From contig CAZHVS010000027.1 in the NCBI GenBank assembly GCA_964536015.1, forward strand, positions 1 through 37,266: a stretch of 37,266 nt of DNA, given 5' to 3'. Shown piece after piece: positions 28,296-37,217 of this stretch (position 1 is its first letter; every line of letters starts with the position of its first letter). Below the pieces are notes generated by a model. The model was not told the DNA's origin. It saw only the letters and a list, made by a program, of their open reading frames with translations, and searched no databases. The translations under genes were made by a program, and so were the position numbers. The DNA comes from CAZHVS01 sp964536015. Its GTDB lineage: Bacteria > Bacteroidota > Ignavibacteria > Ignavibacteriales > Ignavibacteriaceae.

Positions 28296-28894
28296 ACGTA
28301 AGGCACGCTGGGTGGATAGGTCACAGACTAAAGCGTCAGCTGAAGAAGTTCACGCCGGAGTCATTTGCTGACGTCAACACGCTTAACGGCCTAAAAACTG
28401 TCGGCGGCCTTGAAAAACGACTTATACGCGCGATGCTAACGCTCTGCGAGTACAGGCGGTCTATATCCTTTGGCAGTAAGCTAGGCGCAAACCCTCTTTT
28501 TGTAGGTAACGCTCGCTTCGCGGTTAAGCCGACGCTTCCTATACGTTATGACGCGTATGTAATTAAAAACCTGCATCTGGTTAGGTCGCTCGTCGCTAGG
28601 TCGTATAAGGCGCTTCGTATGGCTAAGCGCCGCCCTGTGCACGGCCAGCGAAGGTGGCATAACGCCAACATGGCTAGACGATGCAGCAGATTCTTCTCAG
28701 ACGCCGTCAGAGCATTCGAAACCGATCTTTACCGCTTCAGACTAAAGAGCAAGTTTAAATGGTCTAAGCAGTGGGAGATGCGACAGAAAGCCAAAATGAG
28801 AACAAAGAAAAAGAAGAAAAAGTGAACTAAGTTTAAAAAGTTTGGTGAAAGACGGCTCGCTATTAAAAAGCAAAAAAAGACACCATGAGACTAG
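28292..28894 (+). CDS. rps13: Ribosomal protein uS13
   Basis: This is 200 codons from ATA 28292 (overlapping the orf194 stop as ATAA) to TAG 28892-28894, reading TGA at 28823 and 28886 as Trp. An ATG at 28433 exists, but starting there would lose conserved sequence: NGLKTVGGLEKRLIRAMLTL matches the uS13 helix-two-turns-helix region, and RMAKRRPVHGQRRWHNANMA matches R..RGLPVRGQRTK.NART. The C-terminal ~50 residues form a Lys-rich extension. uS13 contacts the head of the small subunit and bridges to the large subunit. It overlaps rps4 by ten bases. Confidence 0.93.
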
Positions 28895-30276
28895 GGTTTA
28901 AGGTAGCTAACAGGCCGCTCCCACTCACCGTGCCGAGTGCTCTTAATTTGACAGCTAGAAGCTCGATAGGACTTCGAGAGCTTAGAGCGTTTTATCTAAG
29001 AGCGTCGGCTAAAAGCCTTGTCAGCCTGTCAAACAGCACGCAGTCATTGTCCTACACGCGCGTTTCTCACAGAAGGCTTTTACATAGGAGGCGCTACGCG
29101 CTGTTCACCAGGCAGCACGGGGCTATGTGGCATGCAAGCTCTCGCGAGTGGAGTGCCTCGGAAGATAGCCCAGAGCTCCTATATAAAAACAAATCCGTGA
29201 CAAAGTCTAGTGTGGCTAAGCTAGGAGCTCTAGAAAGTGAGCTGCCTGAGTTTTATTCTGTTTACAGACGAGCCGCGATACCGGCTGTAGGTAAAAGGCC
29301 ATCACCTAGAGTGCTAGGCCCGGCTATGGCAGAAGAGAGTATCGCGGGAGAAGACGCTCTGCAAACTGTTTACTCAAGCGCTATGCACGCCCTACTTATG
29401 ACCACGCTGGCAGATCAGCTGTTTAAGATAACAGCGTACGCCATGCAGGATGAAGCCTTGCTCGGGGCGACCCAGGGGCTGGAGTCTAGCCAGCCAGGCG
29501 AGCCGGCCCCAGCCCACCTCGGCCCGGAATCTGGCGTAGACGCAAGAGAGTTCATACAGCTGTATGGATCTGGCATTGAGGCGCTTCTTGAAGATAAGTT
29601 CTTTATGATACGCTTTAAACCAGGTTACCACAGGTTCTTTACTAAAATAAGATGAGACTTTTTAGCCGCAAACAACCTTCGCTTTAAATACGATCAGAGG
29701 CTGACTAAATATCTAGGTAAATACAGGGCGCTATCCAATAGCGCCCAGCTTAGACTTAGCGCCTTGTCACTAGAGACGCTACTTGTAGGGGCTAGGCTGT
29801 CTCACACAGTAAGCGGCGCCGCGCGCCTCGTGCGTTCTGGCGCAGCCTACATAAACGGGAGAGCCTGCCTAAACCCTAAGTTTTTTGTGCAACGTGGCGA
29901 TATTGTGGAGCTTAGAGCGGCGTATTCAGTATACGCGGCAGTAAGAGACGGCTACGCGAAAAGAGTCAGTCTTTTATCCGCGTTCGCTGGATCCGCGTCT
30001 ACTAGGTACGCTGAACTCTTTGCAGACGACACTCAGCAAGAAGGGCTAGCTGAGGAGCGTGACTTTACGGCGCACGCGTCTTGTAGAAGATATAGCCACG
30101 CAGTGCGCGCGTACTCCGCCCTTCATGACGTATCAAGCTACTTGGAGGTTGATTACCTGACGCTAACCGCCGTGGTTGTTTACGAGCCGTCGGCTGTCGG
30201 CGACTATAACTACCTACTTGTTAGGAAATCCGCGGTGTCTTACATTAAAATGCTAAATTGAAAGTACATAACATAG
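28885..30276 (+). CDS. rps4: Ribosomal protein uS4 with a long N-terminal extension
   Basis: With TGA at 29653 and 30259 as Trp, 463 codons run from ATG 28885 to TAG 30274-30276. Residues ~265-360 hold the uS4 core: a helical stretch RLTKYLGKYRALSNSAQLRL, then the S4 RNA-binding domain LETLLVGARLSHTVSGAARL, SGAAYINGRACLNPKFF and VQRGDIVELR (compare LD.....GFA.T...ARQLV.H..I.VNG..V..PS..V..GD.I.VR). The preceding ~260 residues have no recognisable uS4 features and include an Ala/Glu/Pro-rich linker. Bacterial uS4 is about 205 residues, so more than half is extra. Confidence 0.9.
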
Positions 30277-30325
30277 CGGTGTCTACGATCACAGCGTCAA
30301 CAGCGAGTATATAACTTATAACAAC

Positions 30326-31558
30326 GTGAACGCGTTATTTTCAATAGACTCTCTTAGCGGAAGAAATTTAGGAAAGGTGAAGACATTCTCTATCAACTTC
30401 GGCCCACAGCATCCAGCATCTCACGGTGTTCTCAGACTCGTACTTCAGCTCAACGGAGAGCTGGTAGATAAGGTTGATCCGCATATAGGCTTTTTGCACA
30501 GAGGCAGCGAAAAACTAATGGAGTCAAGGAATTATACGCAGGGAGCCGTGTATTTGGACAGGCTAGATTACACGTCAGTCTTAACGCAGACGCACGCCTA
30601 CTGCCTGTGCGTAGAGAGCGCCGCCAGCTATCGTAGCGTTAATACAGGAACTAGGCTAGCTAGAACGGTGTTTGACGAGCTCGCGCGAATGCTTAATCAC
30701 TTGTTGGCAATATCGACGCACTCTCTCGACGTCGGCTCGATGGCCACGCTATTCTGAGCGTTTGAGGATAGAGAGCGCATTATGGAGCTGGTGGAGTTTG
30801 TTTCAGGCGCCAGAATGCACGCCGCGCTATACTTACCGCTGCAGGATATGTCCGCGCTACTAGACACCGCGCTTCTTCTTAAGATTTCGCTCTTCCTAAA
30901 GAACTGCCATAAGTCATTTACTGAGATGTTTGTGGTGCTCTTTAATAACAGGGTTTGGAAGCTTAGACTCGCTGGAGTAGGGTTCTTAGGTTACGAGAGT
31001 GCGCTGCTTTTAGGCGCGACAGGACCTATTTTAAGAGGCTCTGGAGTCTCCTATGATCTTAGGACAAGCGCCGCTGACGCTTATGCGCTATACGACGCGA
31101 TTTCATTTAGGGTGTTTACTGGGGTTACCGGAGATTCTTACGACAGATTCCTTGTTCGAGCTCGTGAGCTATTTGAATCGATGTTTATCCTTGAGTCTGC
31201 GCTATCCATGGCGTCCACTACACTAGCATCTAGCGCGTTCAGCGGTGTGCGCACGCTAGAATCCGGTAAGGCCTACTATAAGACTAAAATCGAGTCAACA
31301 ATAGCTAAGTTCAAGGCGGCAGCAGAGCCTGTTTCAGCCCGTGCGGCCTTATCATATAGAGCGGTTGAGGCTGGCAAGGGTGAGTTTGGGGTTTTGATCA
31401 TTTCGAACAACACGCAGCGACCTTACAGAGTATATCTGCGATCACCGGCATACAACCACCTGCAGCTAATAGGCTTAATGAGCTCTGGGGCCCGGTTCGC
31501 CGATATAGTAACTATCCTGGGGACGCTGGACTTAGTGTTTGGTGAGGTCGACAGATAA
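30326..31558 (+). CDS. nad7: NADH dehydrogenase subunit 7 (NuoD, 49 kDa)
   Basis: This is 410 codons from GTG 30326 to TAA 31556-31558, with TGA at 30755 as Trp in conserved LFWAFEDRERIME. Hallmarks are NFGPQHPASHGVLRLVLQLN (about residues 24-43), HIGFLHRGSEKLMESRNYTQ, LDRLDYTSVL, LARMLNHLLAISTHSLDVGS, FVSGARMHAALY, and the complete end DIVTILGTLDLVFGEVDR. The His and Asp lining the quinone site are present. Between about residues 285 and 345 the sequence is less conserved. It binds NAD10 and NAD9 in the peripheral arm. Its stop overlaps rps14 by one base. Confidence 0.98.
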
Positions 31559-31872
31559 TGAGAAGGTCTAGAAATATCGAGTGGGTCGTTAGCGACTGGT
31601 ATAAGAGGGCAGGCTACGCCGACTGCGATCTGAGCACCACGCTTGCTAAGTTTTTCGTTAAAAGCTCCTACGCGCCGCTTTATCTTAGGGGGTCGCTCTA
31701 TTTCAGCATGTGCCGTTGGGCATCCTCTTATTCAAAAAGTCAGCAGCGCAACGTTTGTCGAGTTTGCGGCAGAGCGCACTACGTCATCTCAAGAGCCGGG
31801 ATGACGCGGCTTCAGTTGCGGTACACCGCAGGGCAAGGCATGCTACGAGGCGTTAACAGAACCGGCGTCTAG
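31558..31872 (+). CDS. rps14: Ribosomal protein uS14
   Basis: This is 104 codons from ATG 31558 to TAG 31870-31872, near the normal size for uS14. The C-terminal half is diagnostic: QQRNVCRVCGRAHYVISRAG followed by MTRLQLRYTAGQGMLRGVNR, matching R.RC..(C/T)GR.R.....F.LSR...R.(L/M)A..G.L.G..K.SW. The C..CGR pair could be a remnant or partner of a zinc site, but only two Cys are in the right place. The N-terminal half is divergent. It shares one base with nad7 upstream and one with rps8 downstream. Confidence 0.92.
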   Translation: MRRSRNIEWVVSDWYKRAGYADCDLSTTLAKFFVKSSYAPLYLRGSLYFSMCRWASSYSKSQQRNVCRVCGRAHYVISRAGMTRLQLRYTAGQGMLRGVNRTGV

Positions 31873-32276
31873 TGTTCTTTAACGCAACGCTTTGAAACAC
31901 TTTAAGCGCTATACGGGTAGGGTACCTCGCGAGGCATCGCATCGTACAGGTACCTACAACTACTAGATGTCTAGACGTACTGCGCGTATTAGCGGCCGAC
32001 GGTGCTTTGTCTAGTGTCTCGGTTAGCGTCGACAGCCTAGGAAAAAAAACAGCGACCATCGAGCTATCTTACATTAGCGGAAAGCCGGCCGTTCGACAGA
32101 TATCAGCCGTTTCTAGAAAGTCCAACAGGGTGTATATTAGAGCTAAGTCGCTATCCATGCTACTGCAAACAGCGCGCGGCGCGGCCGTAGTGTCCACCAG
32201 CGCTGGCATCATGTCCGGCATAAGTGCCGTGGAGAAGAATCTTGGCGGCGAGCTGCTAGTATGGGTTAACGTTTAA
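31872..32276 (+). CDS. rps8: Ribosomal protein uS8
   Basis: This is 134 codons from GTG 31872 (TAGTG overlap with rps14) to TAA 32274-32276; one TGA is Trp at residue 8. The N-terminus FFNATLWNTLSAIRVGYLAR parallels D...DMLTRIRNA....; TTTRCLDVLRVLAADGALSS parallels S.....I..VL..EGFI. Then comes IELSYISGKPAVRQISAVSR, SNRVYIRAKSL, and the signature AAVVSTSAGIMSGISAVEKN followed by LGGELLVWV (compare IVSTS.GVMTD..AR....GGE.L..V). It binds the central domain of SSU rRNA. Confidence 0.95.
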
Positions 32277-32827
32277 TGGCGCAGTCCGGAATGCCAGCAT
32301 TGACTAGACTCGGCGTAACGGGTTTGTGGCAGTCGTCGGCCAGCTACGCGCTTAACGGCGGCACGTTCTTCCAAGAGCTAGCAGTTCGCGAAACGCTTAT
32401 TACTATCTTACGCGAAGAAACAACGAGTGAGCTTTCTTGAGGATGCGCTCTTAGGTACACGCACAGCGATCGCTGGGTAGAGACGGGCGCGCGCGCAGTG
32501 TACACAGCAGTACTGGTTGACTGATTTACTTTGTGGCAGCCGGCTGTATTTAGAGGAATAGACGCCCCTTTTGAAGAATACGCCGCGCACTCTAGATTCA
32601 GTGAGGTCTTCGATTTCGCTACGCCGCTAATAAACCGGGCGTCATTTGGCGCCATAGTTAGCTTAATGCTACTACAAAGATTGCCTCAGTCAAGCTTGTC
32701 GACGTATATGATGGAGCTTCTTTTCGAAGAAACCTACCGCCTTTGAATAGGCGTTGTGGTAGATGCAAGCTATGAGTTGCCGGCTCCGGTATATGAGCGC
32801 GCGCGAAAGAGAAGGCGGTCAATTTAG
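32276..32827 (+). CDS. orf183, unknown protein
   Basis: This is 183 codons from ATG 32276 (TAATG with rps8) to TAG 32825-32827, reading TGA at about 32438, 32522 and 32744 as Trp. It is mixed in charge with moderately hydrophobic patches (FGAIVSLMLLQRL near residue 125) but no clear membrane helix. It ends in a basic tail YERARKRRRSI. I do not recognise it. The neighbours are all small-subunit or large-subunit ribosomal proteins, so a ribosomal role is likely by context only. Its end lies one base before the rps7 start. Confidence 0.65.
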
Positions 32828-32828
32828 C

Positions 32829-33716
32829 TTGCACTACATCTACCATATACGCTTCGACCTATTAGCCGGAGCGTGCGTGACGCTGCACGATTACGCCGCA
32901 ACGGCCAGGGCTTCACGAAGAATAGACGTGTCTGACGAGCGATCGCTTACCGCGTATGACCTTGTGTCTAGCAACCTCGCGTCTAATAGGCTTCATGTGG
33001 CGTACGTCAGCCTGCACGCAAAGAGCGCCGAGCCTGTTTCATCGCTACTCAGCGGTACTGAGTCTACTAAGCAGGCAAGCAGACGAAGATCGGTGGTTAG
33101 GACTAGGGCGAACCCTGTATTCATAAACAGATTTACGAGACACGGCGCGAAAGAGCGCGCGTTGGGAGGGTACGCTAAATCACTGGCAATGATAATGCTA
33201 ATATACAAGCGTGGCCGTATGGGCGAACTTCAGATAATGCGCGCTCTGTGAAGACGGACCGCCCCGGTCTCAGAAGGCTTTGTTGACTGCGAGGTGTACA
33301 GCACGGCGATACAGGCGCAGGGTGTTAATAACTTCTACAGCGACACGAAGCTGCAGGAGCACCCAGTAAAAGAGCTCATAGCTTCAAATCAGAGCGCGTC
33401 GAGCAGCGAGCTCTTGCAGCGTAACCTGCTACACATCGCGCCGGCGTACTCAGTTAAAATAAGCAGAATACCTAAAAAACGCTACAAAAACATGCGCGGC
33501 AAGACTGGACGTATGGAGGTTAGAGAGGTTCCGGTTCGACCAGCAAGCGCGCTTAATTACTGAAGACGCCAAATGCGCTATGTTTGAAACATTTCATGGG
33601 CTAGGACATATCAAGCTAAGTTCGCGGAAGTGCTAAGCAGCTTCTTGCTTGCTCCAGGCAAAACTGCCGGGTATAGGATAGCGCGAAAGACGTACTTTAA
33701 GCAAAAAAGGTACTAA
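32829..33716 (+). CDS. rps7: Ribosomal protein uS7 (divergent)
   Basis: This is 295 codons from TTG 32829 to TAA 33714-33716, crossing TGA at 33249, 33561 and 33591. An in-frame ATG at 32763 would overlap orf183. RANPVFINRFTRHGAKERAL followed by GGYAKSLAMIM matches the uS7 core (KF.N.LM..GKK..AE.I.Y.A). The end matches the uS7 C-terminus: LLAPGKTAGYRIARKTYFKQ, then KRY (compare A....G.AVKKRE..H.MAEAN.AFAHYRW). The middle segment is long and divergent, making it nearly twice bacterial size. uS7 organises the small-subunit head near the E site. Confidence 0.72.
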
Positions 33717-34384
33717 TGCCATACAGCTATCCGTTAAACAACAAGCTTAGGTGGGCTCGCTATAAGCGCGCGGATCTTGATAGACAGCTGCTTGTGCTTA
33801 AGCAGCGACGCTTCTGCAAAAAGGGGTCGGCGGAGGTTCGCTATTTAACGCTGCCTAGTAACCTAAACGTCGCCTGCCTGTCAAACGCAACAACCGGCGT
33901 ATTCGGTATATACGTTTACGACGCCGTGGGTGGCTGCGTCTTCAGCTCTAGGTCAAGCTGGATACGACGCGTTATATATTATAAAAGCTTCAGAACACTC
34001 GCCGTAATCTACGCTGACCGAATGCCGTTTAACGCTATAATCTGAGCTGACTACGCGCGTGCCGTTAGATCATTCCACACGCTGTTTGTAAGCCGTATAC
34101 GGATGCGAGGCAGACTTTACCGTATTTACAAAAGAAACAGATACCGCGATCTTCAGTACAGGATAGGCTTTTCGCATAGAATAACTATATACGTTGAGGG
34201 TCTATATCTACGCTATATACGTAAAAAGCGCATACGTATGCTTGGCCTAGACGCTTCGCACGCACTAGCTAAAGCCAGGGAGGCGAGAGACGCGTATCCG
34301 GTATGCAAATATACACAACGCGGCGTCAGACGTGGCGGGGACAGGACATTCACTAGAATAGGTAAGACGATGAAATTCTATTAA
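33716..34384 (+). CDS. rpl6: Ribosomal protein uL6
   Basis: This is 222 codons from ATG 33716 (TAATG with rps7) to TAA 34382-34384; TGA at 34043 is Trp. The C-terminal repeat is clear: YRIGFSHRITIYVEGLYLRY (LGFSH.V......G), KKRIRMLGLDASHALAKARE (T.I.V.G.DKQ.VGQ.AA.IR), RDAYPVCKYTQRGVRRGGD (R.PEPYKGKGI.Y), and an RIGK near the end. The N-terminal repeat is poorly conserved. uL6 lies near the sarcin-ricin loop. Its TAA shares a base with orf38. Confidence 0.9.
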
Positions 34385-34500
34385 TGGCCTACTCAACACT
34401 GACTGTATGAAGCGTGCGTGTATTGACGCGCCGGCTCGAAGCGCGCTGGGAGATGACTCATCGCCGTTATGCGTGCTGCACAGATGTACTGAAAGCGTAG
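34384..34500 (+). CDS. orf38, very small possible gene
   Basis: This is 38 codons from ATG 34384, sharing one base with the rpl6 stop, to TAG 34498-34500; one TGA reads as Trp. It is basic in the middle (RVLTRRLEARWEMTHRRYA). The TAATG junction seen between so many neighbouring genes is the only argument that it is real. It overlaps the start of orf373 in another frame. If not a gene, it may simply carry ribosomes from rpl6 to orf373. Confidence 0.35.
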
Positions 34501-35590
34501 AGACCTGCACTACAAAAAGTATACGCGTCTGGCAGCCTACGCCTCAGCAGCCGTAACGCTTGACGCGCTGCTCGCTGCTTGGTGGGCGTGCGGCTGGAGA
34601 ATACACATACTGCTAGGCTACGCTATATTCTTTGTTATAGTTGCGGTTATAGGCACGCTAAGCGCTAAGCTATTCTCAGAGTATTACGCAGGTATAGGGT
34701 CGTCTCACATTATGGCAGATGTGATAATAGCGGCTGCGTCACTAGCCATGCTGCCGCTGCTATTCACGCCAGCCGCGGCACTGCTGCTTAATGGGCGACT
34801 TATACATACAACGGCTGCGCTGCTGTCGCTGGCTGTTTTAGGCTCGGCGCTTGTCTACCGTCACGTGGCGCGCACGGTAGCTCTGGAGTGCTACAGCATT
34901 GACAGGTTTCACTGTAACCCGTATAAGCCTAAAAAGTTTAAAAAGGCGGAGCAGCGGCGCTTTGAAAGAAAGCTTGCAGGCGTTCCATACAATACTCAGG
35001 GCTTTGGGGGTGTAAAAAGCGCCAGCTCGCTGTGTAGCGTATCTCTTATGACGGCGAGTAGCGTTCTGCTTCTTATCGCCATGCTAGCGTCTATTATCTA
35101 CATAGTTGGCGGTGCAGTTTTATTTGACCGCGCGTCAATAAATGCTATGTGCTGGCTAGCCTTATGGGTTGTGGCGCAAGTAGGCTACACGCTATCCTTA
35201 GCAAACGCCGCTGCCTCAACCAGAGGCGCTGCGGCGTGCTTTGCACTAGGAGCGGCTGAGCTGCTGTGCGCGGCGGACCTGTGGGTTGGCTTCGTTCTAA
35301 ACGTCAATTACCACTACTCTCTTGTTAGCCTGCTGCTTCACCCAACGTTCGGTCTCGCTATATACTTTGTTGCGTGAATAGCCGTGGCAGCGAGGGCTCT
35401 GTTTAAACTGTCTAGGGGGTGGGTCGATTTCTTTGTAAACTGAAGAAAGCGCCCGTCTAAGGCTAACTGGGATTCGCACAAAATAAACAGCGGCTACACG
35501 CCAAGGAAGCCCGGCCACTCGACAGCTAGAAAAAAGAGGCGCCAGCTTCGAGAAGCCGGCTATAGCAAGTCCAAGCGCCGCGCTCGCTAG
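34469..35590 (+). CDS. orf373, unknown membrane protein with basic C-terminal tail
   Basis: This is 373 codons from ATG 34469 (or ATG 34484, five codons later) to TAG 35588-35590. TGA is Trp at about 34490, 35375 and 35441. Hydrophobic segments lie at roughly residues 20-40, 45-65, 82-100, 105-125, 190-215, 225-245 and 255-300. A hydrophilic basic loop (NPYKPKKFKKAEQRRFERK) sits near residue 155. The last ~65 residues are strongly basic and end in SKSKRRAR. It matches no standard complex I or ATP synthase subunit I can recognise. The tail suggests contact with RNA or a ribosome, which is inference. Confidence 0.7.
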
Positions 35591-35592
35591 AT

Positions 35593-36336
35593 ATACACAC
35601 TCTACTCGCGGGCGCTTGTGCCTTTAAGCCAGCTAACAAAACAGCAGCTTTCAACGTAGGCCGATATCGTAAGACAGCACACGGTATCGGCGCCTTGCGC
35701 GATGGAGTATCGCGCGTCGTCTTTGCTGACGACGGAGCAGTGCTGCAACGCCTTTGTGCGGGTTGTGCACGATTGAGCTACATTAATACAACAAGTGGAA
35801 CTAAGCGGCACGGGGGCTGGCTACCTAGCCTGTGAAGTAGGCGACCTGTTCGCGGCGGAGTAAATGCGATAGCCGTTAGCAAGGCCGTCGCGCGGCCTCT
35901 CGCCAAGCCCGTAAGCAGTCTACGGGTTAGAGTAGGCTTGCGCCTAAACTCTAAAAGCAACTTGAGCTCAATATCTAGCGACGCCGCAAGTATTGCGCGA
36001 GGAGCGTGTCAGTATTTAGCCGCCAGCCTCGCTGGCGACGCGGCGGTCGCGGCGCTGACAGTGCACATAGCGCCAGCTAAGGCACACAACATAACAGTTA
36101 CGCGAGGCTCCATGGCGTTTAAAAAAAGAGGTAAAGAGCACTATTTTTTTAAGGACCGCCGTCTATTCTATGAGCTTGTAATAAATGTTAAAAAGGACGT
36201 CTCCGCAGAGTCCGTTGATGCACTGGCCAAATCCGTTTACTCTGGGGTGTACTCGTCGCTAGATGTTTCTATACACTCGGTTGAAATTTTCAGCGACTCC
36301 GCGGCCAGCGGCGCTCACTTAGCAAGGCTTATCTAG
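35593..36336 (+). CDS. rps10: Ribosomal protein uS10 with N-terminal extension
   Basis: The frame is open for 247 codons from just after the orf373 stop (ATA 35593) to TAG 36334-36336, with TGA at 35833 as Trp. From about residue 112 it aligns with uS10: SSLRVRVGLRLNSKSNLSSI (IRIRLKA.D...LD), APAKAHNITVTRGSMAFKKR (PLPTK...FTVLRSPH.NKK), EHYFFKDRRLFYELVI (REQFE.RTHKRLI.I), and VDALAKSVYSGVYSSLDVSI (VD.LM...L..GVDVEI). The first ~110 residues are unlike uS10. The true start could be ATA 35593, TTG 35695, ATA 35869 or TTG 35938. Confidence 0.75.
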
Positions 36337-36597
36337 CGTAGTTTCTACCGCACCGCCGCGAGTAGGCATAAACTCGCCACGCAAAGTAAACCCCGGAGGC
36401 GGCTGACTTCAAGCAGCGCCGGCGGCTAAGCAATAAAGCACCGTCGTATAAAAACCGAGCGCCGTCGCATATTCTACCTATCGTCACAGGGGGGCGTCCT
36501 GTGATCGTTGATTATACAGTCGACGCTGCGTACCGTTAACAGATGCTATACTTTCTGCGCGCGCGTGCTCGAAAACCCAGCAGACGGCGCGCTCATA
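36337..36597. other. Spacer before tRNA-Tyr with a hairpin
   Basis: These 261 bases show no supported gene. A perfect 7-bp stem, TCACAGG (36484-36490) with CCTGTGA (36498-36504), surrounds a seven-base loop. One forward frame is open from about 36431 into the tRNA, about 65 codons, without any recognisable motif, and it would read through the tRNA, so I do not call it. Confidence 0.5.
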
Positions 36598-36677
36598 GGC
36601 GGCGTGGCTGAATGGCAAAAGCAGTAGGCTGTAAACCTACCGGGTCTCCCGCGTTGGTTCGATTCCAACCGCCGCCA
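36598..36677 (+). tRNA. trnY: tRNA-Tyr (GTA), long variable arm
   Basis: The acceptor stem is GGCGGCG/CGCCGCC (36598-36604 with 36670-36676), with discriminator A at 36677. The anticodon stem is GTAGG/CCTAC with loop CTGTAAA, giving anticodon GTA. The T stem is GTTGG/CCAAC with loop TTCGATT. The variable arm can form CGGG/CCCG, so this is a class II, bacterial-type tRNA-Tyr. Tyr is among the tRNAs generally kept in ciliate mtDNA. Confidence 0.95.
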
Positions 36678-36875
36678 CACGGCAGCGCCTGCCGTCGCAC
36701 GCTTAAGTCTACCGTAGCCAAAAATCTCTTATTTCGTAATGCCCGCGACGAGCTGCTGGCTAGATTGGCGGCCCTTGACAAGGCGCCGCTACGCAGCCAT
36801 GCTCGCCTTGCCGGCGCTTACACTTAATTCGAGCGCCGCCCACTCGTTAGTCAGGGGTCTGGCTCGTTTAGTTCG

Positions 36876-37217
36876 TTGTTCGGTCTACTTGAACATATCG
36901 CGCCGCTGGTCTTTAACGTACTAGCCTTCATATACCTGTCAAGGGTATATATTTACCGCTATAATCGCGGGGAGAGCACGACGCTTGTATTGTTTACGGT
37001 TGCGCTGCTCGAGGCCGCGATTATACTAAACCTTGTAGATATCTGATGCACCTACGGCATGCCGCTGTACAACCAGTTTTTTCTGGACCACACTGACTTG
37101 CTTAGGGCTATCGATGAGTTCTCACCAAGCGACATGGGCAACAGGCGGCGTAGAAAAGCCTTCTCTTTCCGCCTAAATAAATATATTTACACCCCTCGAA
37201 AAACAGCCTATCTTTAA
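36876..37217 (+). CDS. orf113, unknown protein with two membrane segments
   Basis: This is 113 codons from TTG 36876 to TAA 37215-37217. The frame is open back to a TAA at 36825, so the start could be up to 16 codons earlier, but no ATG is available. Hydrophobic segments lie at about residues 5-22 and 34-54, the second ending in ILNLVDIWCTYG with TGA as Trp. The C-terminal ~50 residues are hydrophilic and basic (DMGNRRRRKAFSFRLNKYIY). I do not recognise it. It is the last gene before the window ends and is not coupled to a neighbour. Confidence 0.6.

Noticed and set aside
36431..36630. Open forward frame running into tRNA-Tyr, considered as rps19
   Set aside because: No uS19 motif is present, and the frame ends inside the tRNA gene.
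36681..36827. Short forward frame after tRNA-Tyr with RNARDELLARLAAL
   Set aside because: It loosely recalls the N-terminal helix of uS14, but a full uS14 is already at 31558-31872 and there is no usual start codon.
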